Origin: Paenibacillus sp. FSL H8-0332 | GTDB taxonomy: Bacteria; Bacillota; Bacilli; Paenibacillales; Paenibacillaceae | Reading direction: 5' to 3' | Assembly (NCBI RefSeq): GCF_037963835.1 | Contig: NZ_CP150145.1 | Coordinates: forward strand, 3,224,001 to 3,288,000 | Length of the DNA stretch: 64,000 bases | Shown here: positions 50,660-60,025 of the stretch, piece by piece | Numbering within the stretch: position 1 is the first letter of the stretch | How the letters are laid out: each line of letters starts with the position of its first letter | The notes under the pieces: generated by a model | Database searches by the model: none | The model's input: the letters and a program-made list of their open reading frames with translations, nothing else | What the model was told of the DNA's origin: nothing | Translations under genes and position numbers: made by a program

Positions 50660-51394
50660 TTAACTTAATCCCTTCCTGACCTTATTGCGCTCTTGCTCCA
50701 CTTCCAGTTCAATAACGGACCTAAGAATTACCTCATCCAGCGCGCTTTCATCACAGCTAATAATGGCAGCATCTTCCCATAGACGCAGCATTTGATTTTC
50801 CTCCGCCAGCCTCAGCCAATCTGCTTCGTATTCCTTTCTCTGATTAGATTCAAGGGGGAGGCCTTGACTATATTTTTTGACGATAAGCAAGTAACTCTCC
50901 TGATCGATGGCGCCGCTATAAAAGGGTACGACACCATCAGTGCTTTGAATCCCGGCTGATTGATATTGTTCTGTGACATTAACCATATGCACTGGCTGTA
51001 TACGATCCCGCAACAAATGCAATACGAAACGCAGCCCGGTCTGGTCATGCGCATTATCCGCCACCCAAATGACAATTATGGCATGGTGCGGGATGCTCTT
51101 CACGGTCTGTGCCATGCGGACAAGCTGATTCTCTTGGTTGTAATGCTGGCTGATGCTGTAATCCTCATCACGTTCCATCATCCATAGATGCCTGTTCTGC
51201 ATTCCGGGTATTGTATCCAAGCCTGATAAGGGCCCAATTGAGAACAATTCATTAAAAGACAGTACTTGGCTTGTCTCACGTATGCCGAGGGCGCTGAGCG
51301 TTACTTTTAAGGAACCCGCATCCGACATGCCGAAAAGAATATGTACATATTCTTGATCAATTCGTTCATTCATATCTCCCTGTGCCTTTTCCAT
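50660..51394 (-). CDS. DUF1835/DUF3658 domain protein
   Basis: This 244-residue cytosolic protein starts its first domain with VHILFGMSDAGSLKVTL and FNELFSIGPLSGL, the DUF1835 hallmark. The C-terminal part (about 155-240, including YEADWLRLAEENQMLRLW) corresponds to the companion DUF3658 region. The function of this pair is not known. ATG at 51394 is chosen since GGGAGGG lies 6 bases upstream; the frame extends to 51412 without support. It is isolated, with no obvious operon partner. Confidence 0.78.
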   Translation of the reverse strand: MEKAQGDMNERIDQEYVHILFGMSDAGSLKVTLSALGIRETSQVLSFNELFSIGPLSGLDTIPGMQNRHLWMMERDEDYSISQHYNQENQLVRMAQTVKSIPHHAIIVIWVADNAHDQTGLRFVLHLLRDRIQPVHMVNVTEQYQSAGIQSTDGVVPFYSGAIDQESYLLIVKKYSQGLPLESNQRKEYEADWLRLAEENQMLRLWEDAAIISCDESALDEVILRSVIELEVEQERNKVRKGLS

Positions 51395-51595
51395 AAACAC
51401 CCTCCCAACCAATCATATCAAACTATAATACCACATATTGGAACTTAACTTACCCGTTATAAAAGTCGATTCTAGGCTGAAAGTGCTTTTTTTTGAGCAG
51501 AATGGATTCCCATTATTTGATACACTTGTGCATATTTAGTGGTGTGGTGTAAGGCCGCTGAATGGAAATCTAGAATCATAGGAGGAGTTAAGTCC

Positions 51596-54500
51596 ATGGG
51601 TAGAAAAAAGAGGTCTCTTAAGAAATCATTGCTCACATTCTTATTATCCTGTCTGCTGGTCTTACCGCTTGCTCTCCCGCCCGCTCCGGCACATGCAGCT
51701 TCTACCGGAAATCTTCCCGCCAGGCAGGCAGAATATCTGGACCGCGGGTTGGTGGCGGTTCTGACGGATGGCGGCGTCTTTTTGAGCTGGAGGTACATGA
51801 ATACGGATTCAGATGAAATCGCTTACAATGTCTATAAAAACGGGATTAAGGTCAACCCGGATCCGATCGTAGACTCTACCAACTATGTGGATGCGACGGG
51901 GGCGGACAGCTCGCAATATCAGATTTCTGCGATTGTTGCGGGGAAGGAGGAAATGCAGCCCGGGCGGGCAGCGGTGTGGCATAACGACTATCTGCCGATT
52001 CCGCTGGATAAGCCTGCTGATGGCCGGACCAAAGACGGGGGGACGTATTCCTATTACGCCGGAGATGCCTCTGTTGGGGATCTGGACGGGGACGGGGAAT
52101 ATGAGATCGTTTTCTTGTGGAGTCCCAGCAATTCGAAGGATAATTCACAAGCCGGCTATACCGGGAACGTCTACATCGATGCGGTCAAAATGGACGGCAC
52201 CAAGCTCTGGCGCATTGACCTTGGCGTGAACATCCGGGCCGGGGCGCACTATTCGCAGCTGATGGTGTATGACCTGGACGGCAACGGCAAAGCCGAGGTC
52301 GTGGTCAAGACAGCGGACGGCACCAAAGACGGCCAAGGTACAGTCATCGGTGACGGCACCAAGGATTACCGCAATGACGGAGGTTATATTCTCAGCGGGC
52401 CGGAATATCTGACACTGTTCGACGGCCAGACGGGTGCTGCTGTATCCACGGTGGACTATGATCCGCCAAGAGGCAATGTAAGCGCGTGGGGAGACGGATA
52501 TGGCAACCGCGTCGACCGGTTCCTGGCCGGGATTGCTTACTTGGACGGCGTGAAGCCAAGCGTTGTTATGGCCCGTGGCTATTATACAAGAACAACGCTT
52601 ACCGCATATGACTACACGAATGGCGCGTTGGTGAAGCGTTGGAACTTCGACACGAATGAAGCTGGCGCACAATATGAAGCACAGGGTAATCACAACCTGA
52701 GTGTGCTGGATGCAGACGGTGACGGCCGGGATGAGATCATGTACGGTGCGCTGGCGATAGACGATGACGGCACGCTGCTCTATAGCACCGGACTTGGACA
52801 TGGAGATGCGATGCACGCCGGGAAGCTTGATCCGAACCGGGAAGGGTATCAGGTCGTCAGTGTGCATGAGCATAAGGATGCTGCTTACGGGCTGGAGATG
52901 CGCGACGCTGCAACAGGCGAGATCCTCTGGGGCCAATTTACCGGAAAAGATACCGGGCGGGGCATGTCGGCGGATATCGATCCGGAGCATCCTGGTTATG
53001 AGTCCTGGGCGTCCACGATTGTGAACGGGCAGATGGACCCGTTATCCCGCGGCTATGCAGCGGACGGTGAGGTGATCTATGAGCAGAATGAAGTCCCGCG
53101 AAGCGCAAATTTTGCAATCTGGTGGGATGGTGATCTTCAGCGGGAGCTGTTCGACCACGACTGGAATAACACTACAGCACAAGGCGTTCCGCTCATTTAC
53201 AAGTGGGATTACCGGAATAAGCAGCTGAAGGAGATTTTCCGGGCGGCGGGTGCGCTAACCAATAATCATACCAAAGGCAATCCGGCACTTCAGGCGGACC
53301 TTCTGGGCGATTGGCGCGAAGAGCTGCTGCTGCGCAGCGAAGACAGTAAGGAGTACAGACTCTATACCACTACGATTCCTACAACCTACAGAATTCCAAC
53401 ACTAATGCAAGATCCTGTGTACCGGCTGGGGATTGCCTGGCAGAATGTAGCGTACAACCAGCCGCCGCATACCGGCTTCTATCTCGGGACGGAGGCAACG
53501 GCATTTCCCAAAGCCAATCTGACACTGACCGGCGCACCGCAACAGCTGGAGCAGGTCCACCACTTCGGGTTCGGTACGCAGCCGCCAGCCGGAACAACTT
53601 CTGTGCAGGCTACGCCTTACACGGAGGGAACGGGATATGGTTTCGAGAGCATAAGCGGAATCACGCTGGGCGAGAGCCATGCTTCCCTGCCTGAGAACAC
53701 CAAGTTTGCGGTGGACCTGCCGGATGCCAATTACAAGGTGACGCTCAAGCTGGGCAGCGGAGACAGAGACTCGAACGTTGGGGTCAAATCTGAATTTGTG
53801 CAAAAGCTTGCGCTCACCCAGGTCCGTGCCGGCACACCACTGCTCTATTCCTATGACATTGCAGTGGTGGATGGCCAGTTAGAGTTTATTTTCTCCGGCA
53901 CGGCTGCCGATGTGCAGGAGATTAAGATCGAGAAATACCCGCAGAAGGTCCCGGGAAGCGGAACAACCATCTATATGGCTGGTGACTCGACGATGCAGTC
54001 CTACAGCGGAATGCAGGCTCCGCAGGAAGGCTGGGGCCAGCAATTCAGTAAATACTTCAGCAGCGGAGTAACGATCCAGAATGATGCCATCGGCGGCAGA
54101 AGCAGCAAGTCGTTCATGGTGGATGGCCGTCTGGATAGTATCCTGCAGCGGATCAGGCCGGGTGATTACTTCTTCATCTCCTTCGGTCATAACGATGCCA
54201 GCGCGGGTATTCCTGACCGTTATGCCTCTCCGGCAGATTATGCAGCGTACTTGACCCGCTATGTGAACGGAGCGAAGCAGCGCGGGGCCACTCCGGTTCT
54301 GTTAACGCCGGTAGGACGCAGGGACTTCAATACGATCACTCAGGAATTCAACGTAAGCTTCCCTGAATATGTGAAGGCGGCTAAGGAAACAGCAGCCGGG
54401 CTGAACGTTCCGCTGATCGATCTGAGCCAGTTGAGTATTGCAGATTATAACCGGATCGGCCTGGCCGCTACGGAGAAGATTTTCCTCTATGCCAATCCGG

Positions 54501-57500
54501 GAGAATATCCGAAGTACCCGAACGGGGTCAGCGATAATACCCATTTCAGCACCTACGGCGCGCAGGTCATAGCCGGTCTGGTGGCTGGCGCAGTGAAGGA
54601 GATGGACCTCAGTATATCCCCCTTTGTGATCGATCCCGGGATCACGGAACCGGAGCCAGAGCCGGAGGTACAACGTTACGAGGAGAACTTCGAGGGCGAT
54701 CCGGCCGCTGCACAATACTCGATGGTGAATGCTACGGGCACTGCCGGAACGATGGCGGGGACGGTTACAGAAGAGAACGGGAACAAGGTATTATCTGTGA
54801 CGGGTTCCGGCTCCGGCAACCGCGCCAAGGTATTCCGCCTGTTCGATGCGGTGAACGGTGACATTGTGAATGTCGATTTCAACTGGCATTCCGGCAATGT
54901 GGGCGCTGTCCCGTCGGAGGGGCATCTGAGTCTGCAGGATGCGAATGAGAATCTGATCTTCACCCTGTTCACCAAGACTGGAGCGGCAAGTCCGAATACG
55001 AACATTCATTATTTTACTGGCCCGTACACACCGGACTATGGTACCGGCATCACTGCCATTCCAGGGGGCGGGACCGCTACGACTATTCCCAAGAATCAGT
55101 GGGTAAATGTTAAGCTGAAGATTGATTTTGCCGGAAAAACCCTTGATCTCACCTTAACCAGTCTCGCTAACCCAAGTGTCACCCAGACGATCCGTGATAT
55201 TCCGCTGAGTCCTGGCGTCTATGCGAATAACGTTAGGGGCTTACGGTTCCTGGGTACGCGAAAAGGAGGAGGAGGTACGCTGAACTGGACCACCCGGATC
55301 GACAACGTGAAAATGGAGGGCACCAAGTTGCCGGTGGCAGCAGGCGATATGGCGGCGTTGATTGCGCTGCATCAGGAAGTGAAGGCTATCGATCTCACAT
55401 CCTACACGGAAGCCTCTGTAGCTGTGGTGCATAGAGCCTTGAGCGCTGCCGAGGCGCTGATCGGAACAACAGCCTCGCAGGCGCAGATCAATCATACGGT
55501 GAATATGCTGACCGTTGCACGCGACTCACTGACCCGTGAGCCTGCTGGGGATATTAGCGCGTATTCCTTTGATTTTGGCTCCGGCAGCGCAGCAGACGGC
55601 TATACGAAGGTGGATGCCAAACGGGCCTACGTGGAAGGGAACGGCTACGGGTTCGCCGACACCGCGCTGGTCCAGGACGAGAACCGGGGAACCGGCAACC
55701 CGCTGACAGAGGACTTCACCCGTGTGAACGGGACCTCTTTCGTAGTGGAGATGAAGCCGGCGAATTACCGTGTGACGATGACCATCGGGGATGCGCAAGA
55801 AGTGACCCAGACGGGTGTTACGGCCGAGCAAATGAACAAACTGCCGGTCACCACCATCCCCTCAGGCCAATTCAAGGAAGTGACGTATGATATCGCCCTG
55901 ATCGATGGCATATTTAACTTCAGCTTCTCCGGCAGTACGCCGAAGATCAACGCACTGAAGATCGAGCGCCTGCCGGAGCAGGGGGCGGCCGATAAGCCAA
56001 CTCTCTATCTGGCGAGCGATTCCACAGTGGCCAATTATGCGGAGAGCTACCGTCCGCAGGCGGGTTGGGGCGAGACGCTGGGCCGTTATTTTGACACAGA
56101 GAAGATCGGCATTGATAACCGGGCAGTCGGCGGACTAAGCAGCAAAACCTTCCTGAACGGCGGATATCTCAATAATATTCTGCTCGGTATACATGAAGGA
56201 GACTATCTGTTCATGCAGTGGTCACATAACGACTCCACGCCTTCCCGGCCGGAACGTTATCTTACCCCGGAACAGTTCAAGTTGTATCTGAAGGATTACA
56301 TTAACGGTGCTGTGCAGAGAGGTGCGATTCCAGTCCTGGTTACACCAGTGAACCGGAGGGATTTCAGTGGTGAAGTGCTGAACAAAAGCTTCCCGGCATA
56401 CGTGCAGGCGATGAAGGAAACGGCGCAGGAGACGGGGACGCTGCTGGTTGATTTGAATCAAGCGAGCTGGGAGTATTTTCAGGAGCTGGGCACAGAAGGC
56501 ACCAAGTCGATCTTCATGTGGACGGGAACCACGGAGGACAACACCCATCTGCAGATGAACGGTGCGATTAAGGTCTCGGAGCTGGTAGCGGGGCTGGTGA
56601 AGGAGCTGAATATTCCGTTGTCCGCCTTAGTTACTCTGGGAGGAGAACAAGCGGACCAGACCCCGCCGCATACGGCTGCGGCAGTGAAGGGAGCAGAGCA
56701 GAACGGCTGGTACACATCTGCGGCAGAAGTGACGTTCACCGCGAGCGATGAGCAGTCCGGGGTTGACCAGACATATTTCAAGGTGAACGGCGGGGAGCTT
56801 CAGGCCGGCAGCAAGCTGACGATAAGTGAGGAGGGCAAGTACACCCTGACCTATTGGAGTGTGGATAAAGCTGGCAACAAAGAGGCTGAGCAGACGCTGG
56901 ATGTGGCGGTTGACCTCTCGCCTCCGGCGGTCGTCATTCAGGGAGAGGCACAGTATACGATTGACCAGCAGGTCGAGCTTAGCTATACGGCTTCCGATAC
57001 GGTGTCCGGTGTAGCAGATCTAAGCGGCGGGTTGCTGAATGCACCTGCGTATACACTTGAACCGGGTCTGCATAAAATAACGGCCAACGTCAGCGACCTT
57101 GCTGGCCGTGAGACTAGTGTAGACTTCAGCTACAGTATTTACGCTACGTTTGCGAGCCTGGCTGAATTGACCCGGGCCTTCGCGGGTGAATCTGCAGACC
57201 CGGATGCAGCGGCGCTTGCAGAGCAGCTCGTCAGTAAGTTAATGCTGGCGGAGCAAGCGGCGGGAGCGCGTGAAGGGGCGAAGGCCCGCTCGCTGCTTGC
57301 AGCATACAGCCAGGAGGTCAGCTCTGGGGCCGCTGCGGCTTTTCCGGTGGAACAAGGGAATGTGCTAACGAGATGGGCCGCATGGCTCAGTCAGGGAATA
57401 CCGCTCGCGGACAGCGCTCCAGGTATGCCGGTGCTGTCAGATAATAACGGGCATGATACAGGGCTGCGGGACGGCGATTATACGGTTACAATGAATCTCT

Positions 57501-57991
57501 GGTGGGGCAATAATGGCACCCGCTTCAAGCTCTATGAGAATGGCGAAAAGATTGAAGAAGGCGCACTGACAGACCAGTCACCGTCCACCCAGTCCGTGCA
57601 GATCGATATTGCCGGCAGACCGAACGGGACTTACGTCTATACGCTGGAGCTGAGCAACACGCACGGATCAGTAACAAGCGCACCCTTGACGGTGACGGTC
57701 ACCGATGCCTCCCCAGGGCAAGCAGTATTATCGGGTGATAACTGGGACGGGGATGGCAGCTATGCGGTTACGATGAATCTGTGGTGGGGAACGAATGCGA
57801 CTGAATACCGGCTGTATGAAAATGGCGTATTGGTTGATACCCAGACTCTACAGGCGCATAACCCGGATGCCCAGTCCGCAGTCACGGCAATCTCCGGCAA
57901 AACCCCCGGAACCTATGAATACGAAGCCGTCCTGCTCAACGCGGCAGGCGAGTCCAGATCTGCGAAGATGACAGTAACGGTGCGGAAGTGA
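51596..57991 (+). CDS. Giant secreted rhamnogalacturonan lyase (PL11) with two CE12 acetylesterase domains
   Basis: This 2131-residue protein has a signal peptide (about 1-38) and a PL11 beta-propeller lyase (about 40-640; repeated calcium loops such as DLDGDGEYEI, DLDGNGKAEV and DADGDGRDEI). CE12 unit 1 follows (about 655-1010: beta-sandwich then SGNH esterase, likely S798, D980, H983), then a LamG-like sandwich (about 1026-1243), a FIVAR domain (about 1252-1316) and CE12 unit 2 (about 1320-1675; S1476, D1648, H1651). Two Ig-like domains (about 1691-1850), a FIMAH-type domain (about 1852-1935) and two ChiA1-Ig-like repeats sharing VTMNLWWG (about 1941-2131) complete it. It would cut and deacetylate rhamnogalacturonan I outside the cell. 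TAGGAGGAG precedes the ATG at 51596. Confidence 0.92.
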   Translation: MGRKKRSLKKSLLTFLLSCLLVLPLALPPAPAHAASTGNLPARQAEYLDRGLVAVLTDGGVFLSWRYMNTDSDEIAYNVYKNGIKVNPDPIVDSTNYVDATGADSSQYQISAIVAGKEEMQPGRAAVWHNDYLPIPLDKPADGRTKDGGTYSYYAGDASVGDLDGDGEYEIVFLWSPSNSKDNSQAGYTGNVYIDAVKMDGTKLWRIDLGVNIRAGAHYSQLMVYDLDGNGKAEVVVKTADGTKDGQGTVIGDGTKDYRNDGGYILSGPEYLTLFDGQTGAAVSTVDYDPPRGNVSAWGDGYGNRVDRFLAGIAYLDGVKPSVVMARGYYTRTTLTAYDYTNGALVKRWNFDTNEAGAQYEAQGNHNLSVLDADGDGRDEIMYGALAIDDDGTLLYSTGLGHGDAMHAGKLDPNREGYQVVSVHEHKDAAYGLEMRDAATGEILWGQFTGKDTGRGMSADIDPEHPGYESWASTIVNGQMDPLSRGYAADGEVIYEQNEVPRSANFAIWWDGDLQRELFDHDWNNTTAQGVPLIYKWDYRNKQLKEIFRAAGALTNNHTKGNPALQADLLGDWREELLLRSEDSKEYRLYTTTIPTTYRIPTLMQDPVYRLGIAWQNVAYNQPPHTGFYLGTEATAFPKANLTLTGAPQQLEQVHHFGFGTQPPAGTTSVQATPYTEGTGYGFESISGITLGESHASLPENTKFAVDLPDANYKVTLKLGSGDRDSNVGVKSEFVQKLALTQVRAGTPLLYSYDIAVVDGQLEFIFSGTAADVQEIKIEKYPQKVPGSGTTIYMAGDSTMQSYSGMQAPQEGWGQQFSKYFSSGVTIQNDAIGGRSSKSFMVDGRLDSILQRIRPGDYFFISFGHNDASAGIPDRYASPADYAAYLTRYVNGAKQRGATPVLLTPVGRRDFNTITQEFNVSFPEYVKAAKETAAGLNVPLIDLSQLSIADYNRIGLAATEKIFLYANPGEYPKYPNGVSDNTHFSTYGAQVIAGLVAGAVKEMDLSISPFVIDPGITEPEPEPEVQRYEENFEGDPAAAQYSMVNATGTAGTMAGTVTEENGNKVLSVTGSGSGNRAKVFRLFDAVNGDIVNVDFNWHSGNVGAVPSEGHLSLQDANENLIFTLFTKTGAASPNTNIHYFTGPYTPDYGTGITAIPGGGTATTIPKNQWVNVKLKIDFAGKTLDLTLTSLANPSVTQTIRDIPLSPGVYANNVRGLRFLGTRKGGGGTLNWTTRIDNVKMEGTKLPVAAGDMAALIALHQEVKAIDLTSYTEASVAVVHRALSAAEALIGTTASQAQINHTVNMLTVARDSLTREPAGDISAYSFDFGSGSAADGYTKVDAKRAYVEGNGYGFADTALVQDENRGTGNPLTEDFTRVNGTSFVVEMKPANYRVTMTIGDAQEVTQTGVTAEQMNKLPVTTIPSGQFKEVTYDIALIDGIFNFSFSGSTPKINALKIERLPEQGAADKPTLYLASDSTVANYAESYRPQAGWGETLGRYFDTEKIGIDNRAVGGLSSKTFLNGGYLNNILLGIHEGDYLFMQWSHNDSTPSRPERYLTPEQFKLYLKDYINGAVQRGAIPVLVTPVNRRDFSGEVLNKSFPAYVQAMKETAQETGTLLVDLNQASWEYFQELGTEGTKSIFMWTGTTEDNTHLQMNGAIKVSELVAGLVKELNIPLSALVTLGGEQADQTPPHTAAAVKGAEQNGWYTSAAEVTFTASDEQSGVDQTYFKVNGGELQAGSKLTISEEGKYTLTYWSVDKAGNKEAEQTLDVAVDLSPPAVVIQGEAQYTIDQQVELSYTASDTVSGVADLSGGLLNAPAYTLEPGLHKITANVSDLAGRETSVDFSYSIYATFASLAELTRAFAGESADPDAAALAEQLVSKLMLAEQAAGAREGAKARSLLAAYSQEVSSGAAAAFPVEQGNVLTRWAAWLSQGIPLADSAPGMPVLSDNNGHDTGLRDGDYTVTMNLWWGNNGTRFKLYENGEKIEEGALTDQSPSTQSVQIDIAGRPNGTYVYTLELSNTHGSVTSAPLTVTVTDASPGQAVLSGDNWDGDGSYAVTMNLWWGTNATEYRLYENGVLVDTQTLQAHNPDAQSAVTAISGKTPGTYEYEAVLLNAAGESRSAKMTVTVRK

Positions 57992-58057
57992 GTGGCTGGC
58001 TGAAGAGTGAATGATGCGCGTGGTGGTGTGAATGTGTGATCGTGTGAAATCTTCTAG

Positions 58058-58083
58058 AAAAGCCCGGGAAACCGGGCTTTTTG
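58058..58083 (+). terminator. Terminator after the rhamnogalacturonan lyase gene
   Basis: AAAGCCCGG pairs with CCGGGCTTT around a 4-base loop, followed by TTT. The region 58084-58258 after it shows no gene. Confidence 0.87.
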
Positions 58084-58258
58084 TGCTTTAAGAGATGCAT
58101 TTCGTAGCTTGGGTTGAGTGTGGATGGAGGAGAAGCGGGAGGGCAGATGGGAAGGATGTATGTGAAAAACCGAATTGGGTGGCCAATTGTATGCGGAAAA
58201 CTGGATGTAATCGGTTGAACCCGAAGGTTAGTGGGCAAAGTCTTGTTGAGGGAGAGCC

Positions 58259-58430
58259 ATGAGGAGCATTAGTGCCCCTGAATTAAGCGAATGTAGGCGG
58301 CAATCGTAAATGAGGAGCACAAGTGCTCCTGAATTCAGTGAATGCGGGCCAGTCGGGCAAATATAGTGCACTAGTGCACCCGAATTTACCGGATACGGGC
58401 AAAACGAGCAAATAAGGAGCACTAGTGCTG
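58259..58430. repeat. 51-bp tandem palindromic repeat array, interrupted by an IS
   Basis: Units start at 58259, 58310, 58361 and 58412, an exact 51-base period with 3.4 copies on this side. Each opens with a palindromic core of the GGAGCAC-TA-GTGCTCC type and continues with a GAATT, GCGAAT/GGATAC, GGGC and CAAAT consensus. The last unit is cut short before the IS3 element, and repeat-like sequence (TAGTGCACC, AAATTAAGCGAA) resumes after it. No coding potential is seen. Confidence 0.75.
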
Positions 58431-58495
58431 TTAGTGTTAACCGTGGACACCCGTTAAGAGAATAGAGATAATAAGTTTAACGAGGAGGTGTCCCC

Positions 58496-58792
58496 ATGAG
58501 TGGAACACGGAGAAGCTACAATGAAGAATACAAAAGACAGACCGTCAAGTACATCCAGGAGCAGACGAAAACGGTGGCGGAACTGGCCCTGGAACTGGAT
58601 GTCCCCGCCAAAACGTTGCATAAATGGCTAGGACAGTACCGGCAGTTTGAGAATGAGCCCATCGTTACTCCAGACAAATACAGAGAGCTGGAACGTCAAC
58701 TGAAGGAGCGGGAGCAACAACTCGCAGAGCTGACAGAGGAGATGGCAATCCTAAAAAAAGCCGTGCACATCTTCAGCAATCCAAAGAACTGA
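58496..58792 (+). CDS. IS3-family transposase OrfA
   Basis: This 98-residue protein has a helix-turn-helix (SYNEEYKRQTVKYIQEQ, VAELALELDVPAKTLHKWL) and a leucine-zipper-like C-terminus (YRELERQLKEREQQLAELTEE). It is the DNA-binding partner of the transposase. GAGGAGGTG precedes the ATG. A run of seven A bases (58753-58759, CCTAAAAAAAGCC) near its end is a classical -1 slippage site; after slippage the orfB frame is open with no stop codon, so an OrfAB fusion transposase can be made. Confidence 0.93.
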   Translation: MSGTRRSYNEEYKRQTVKYIQEQTKTVAELALELDVPAKTLHKWLGQYRQFENEPIVTPDKYRELERQLKEREQQLAELTEEMAILKKAVHIFSNPKN

Positions 58793-58830
58793 GATTTCAG
58801 TTTATTGAAGATCATCGCTCCGAGTTCCGC

Positions 58831-59661
58831 GTGGAGAAGATGTGCAATGTCTTTCAGGTGTCCCGGAGCGGGTACTACAAATGGAGAACAGCAAAGCCCA
58901 GCCCTCAAGCCAGCCGCAAAGCCTTGTTGCTGAAGCGGATTGCCTATCATTTTCATGACTCTAAGGGTCGCTATGGCAGCCCCAAAATCAAGGTTCTCCT
59001 AGAGCGTGAAGGGCACCAGGTCAGTGAACGCACTGTAGGCAAGTATATGAAAGAACTGGGTCTGCGCTCTTGTGTCGCAAAGAGATTTCGCGTATGCACC
59101 ACCGACTCCAACCATCCGTTACCCATTGCCCCCAACCTGTTAAACCAGCAATTTCACACGGAAAAGCCGAACCAGACGTGGGTGGCGGATATCACCTACA
59201 TTCCCTGCCGGGAAGGACGAATGTACTTGGCGAGTGTGCTGGACCTGTGTACCCGGGAGATTGTCGGCTGGCGGCTTAGCGACCGGATGACCACTGACCT
59301 CGTACAAGGCGCTCTGGACGCTGCCTACAAGGCCAAACGCCCCGGGAAGGGCTTAATTCACCATTCGGATCGAGGCTCCCAGTACGCCTCTGAAGACTAC
59401 CGGGAACGCCTAAAGACGTACCAGATGACCGCAAGCATGAGCCGCAAAGGGAACTGTTATGATAACGCCTGTATCGAATCTTTTCACAGCCTCTTAAAAA
59501 AAGAGTTGGTGTACTGGAATCGATTTAAAACGAAGCAACAGGCGTATGATGCCATTTTCCAGTACATTGAATTTTTCTACAACCGCAAACGAATCCATGG
59601 GGCGCTCGGTTACGTTTCTCCGGTTCAGTTTGCAGCCACATTTAAGCGAAAAACGATGTAG
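58831..59661 (+). CDS. IS3-family transposase OrfB (DDE integrase core)
   Basis: This protein of 276 residues from a GTG at 58831 is in the -1 frame relative to OrfA; the frame is open back to the slippage run at 58753. An HTH_21-type region (HFHDSKGRYGSPKIKVLLE) precedes the rve catalytic core, with the DDE triad in WVADITYIP, IHHSDRGSQYAS and CIESFHSLLKKE. All key residues are present, so the element looks intact and potentially active. It is probably made mainly as an OrfAB fusion. Confidence 0.93.
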   Translation: MEKMCNVFQVSRSGYYKWRTAKPSPQASRKALLLKRIAYHFHDSKGRYGSPKIKVLLEREGHQVSERTVGKYMKELGLRSCVAKRFRVCTTDSNHPLPIAPNLLNQQFHTEKPNQTWVADITYIPCREGRMYLASVLDLCTREIVGWRLSDRMTTDLVQGALDAAYKAKRPGKGLIHHSDRGSQYASEDYRERLKTYQMTASMSRKGNCYDNACIESFHSLLKKELVYWNRFKTKQQAYDAIFQYIEFFYNRKRIHGALGYVSPVQFAATFKRKTM

Positions 59662-59690
59662 TTGCTGTCTACTTTCTTGACAGGAGTCCA

Positions 59691-60025
59691 TAGTGCACCT
59701 CCCTACGCCGGATGCCGCTAAAATTAAGCGAAGAGTAAAAGAGAGTGGGCATTCATGCAGCTTGGTGCAGCTATTACGATACAAGCCCCTTGTTACAGCA
59801 ATCTTGCAATAGTACAGTAACAATCCTTTAAGCAGCATGCTATTCTTGGGCCAGTAACACTAGCAACTAGCGTACAGTAGCACATGTCACATTAGGACTA
59901 AGCTCGCGAATACCAGGATATTTGCTAGTACAGGGAGGCGGGGCCGGAGAAATCCGTATGCGTTTACATTGCTACACAGTATCTATTTATGTACGGAAGG
60001 CGAAGAGATGAAGGAGGTGTAATCG
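59691..60025 (+). other. Intergenic region with repeat remnant and cre-like site
   Basis: The first 60 bases resume the palindromic repeat (TAGTGCACC, AAATTAAGCGAA). CGTATGCGTTTACA at 59955-59968 matches the cre consensus at 12 of 14 positions and lies 57 bases before the beta-propeller gene. No gene is recognised in the stretch. Confidence 0.4.

Larger units (their letters stand above)
58444..59690 (+). mobile_element. IS3-family insertion sequence, complete
   Basis: The element is 1247 bp. Terminal inverted repeats start TGGACACCCGTTAAGAG at the left and TGGACTCCTGTCAAGAA at the right (read inward), with 13 of 17 matching. It contains orfA and orfB with a programmed-frameshift run. No target duplication directly abuts these ends; TAGTG occurs at 58432-58436 and 59691-59695, which would fit only if 7 further bases belong to the left end. 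Confidence 0.88.

Noticed and set aside
58259..58430. CRISPR-like array
   Set aside because: The 51-base units show no alternation of conserved repeats and unique spacers. The whole unit is related between copies, and no cas genes are present.
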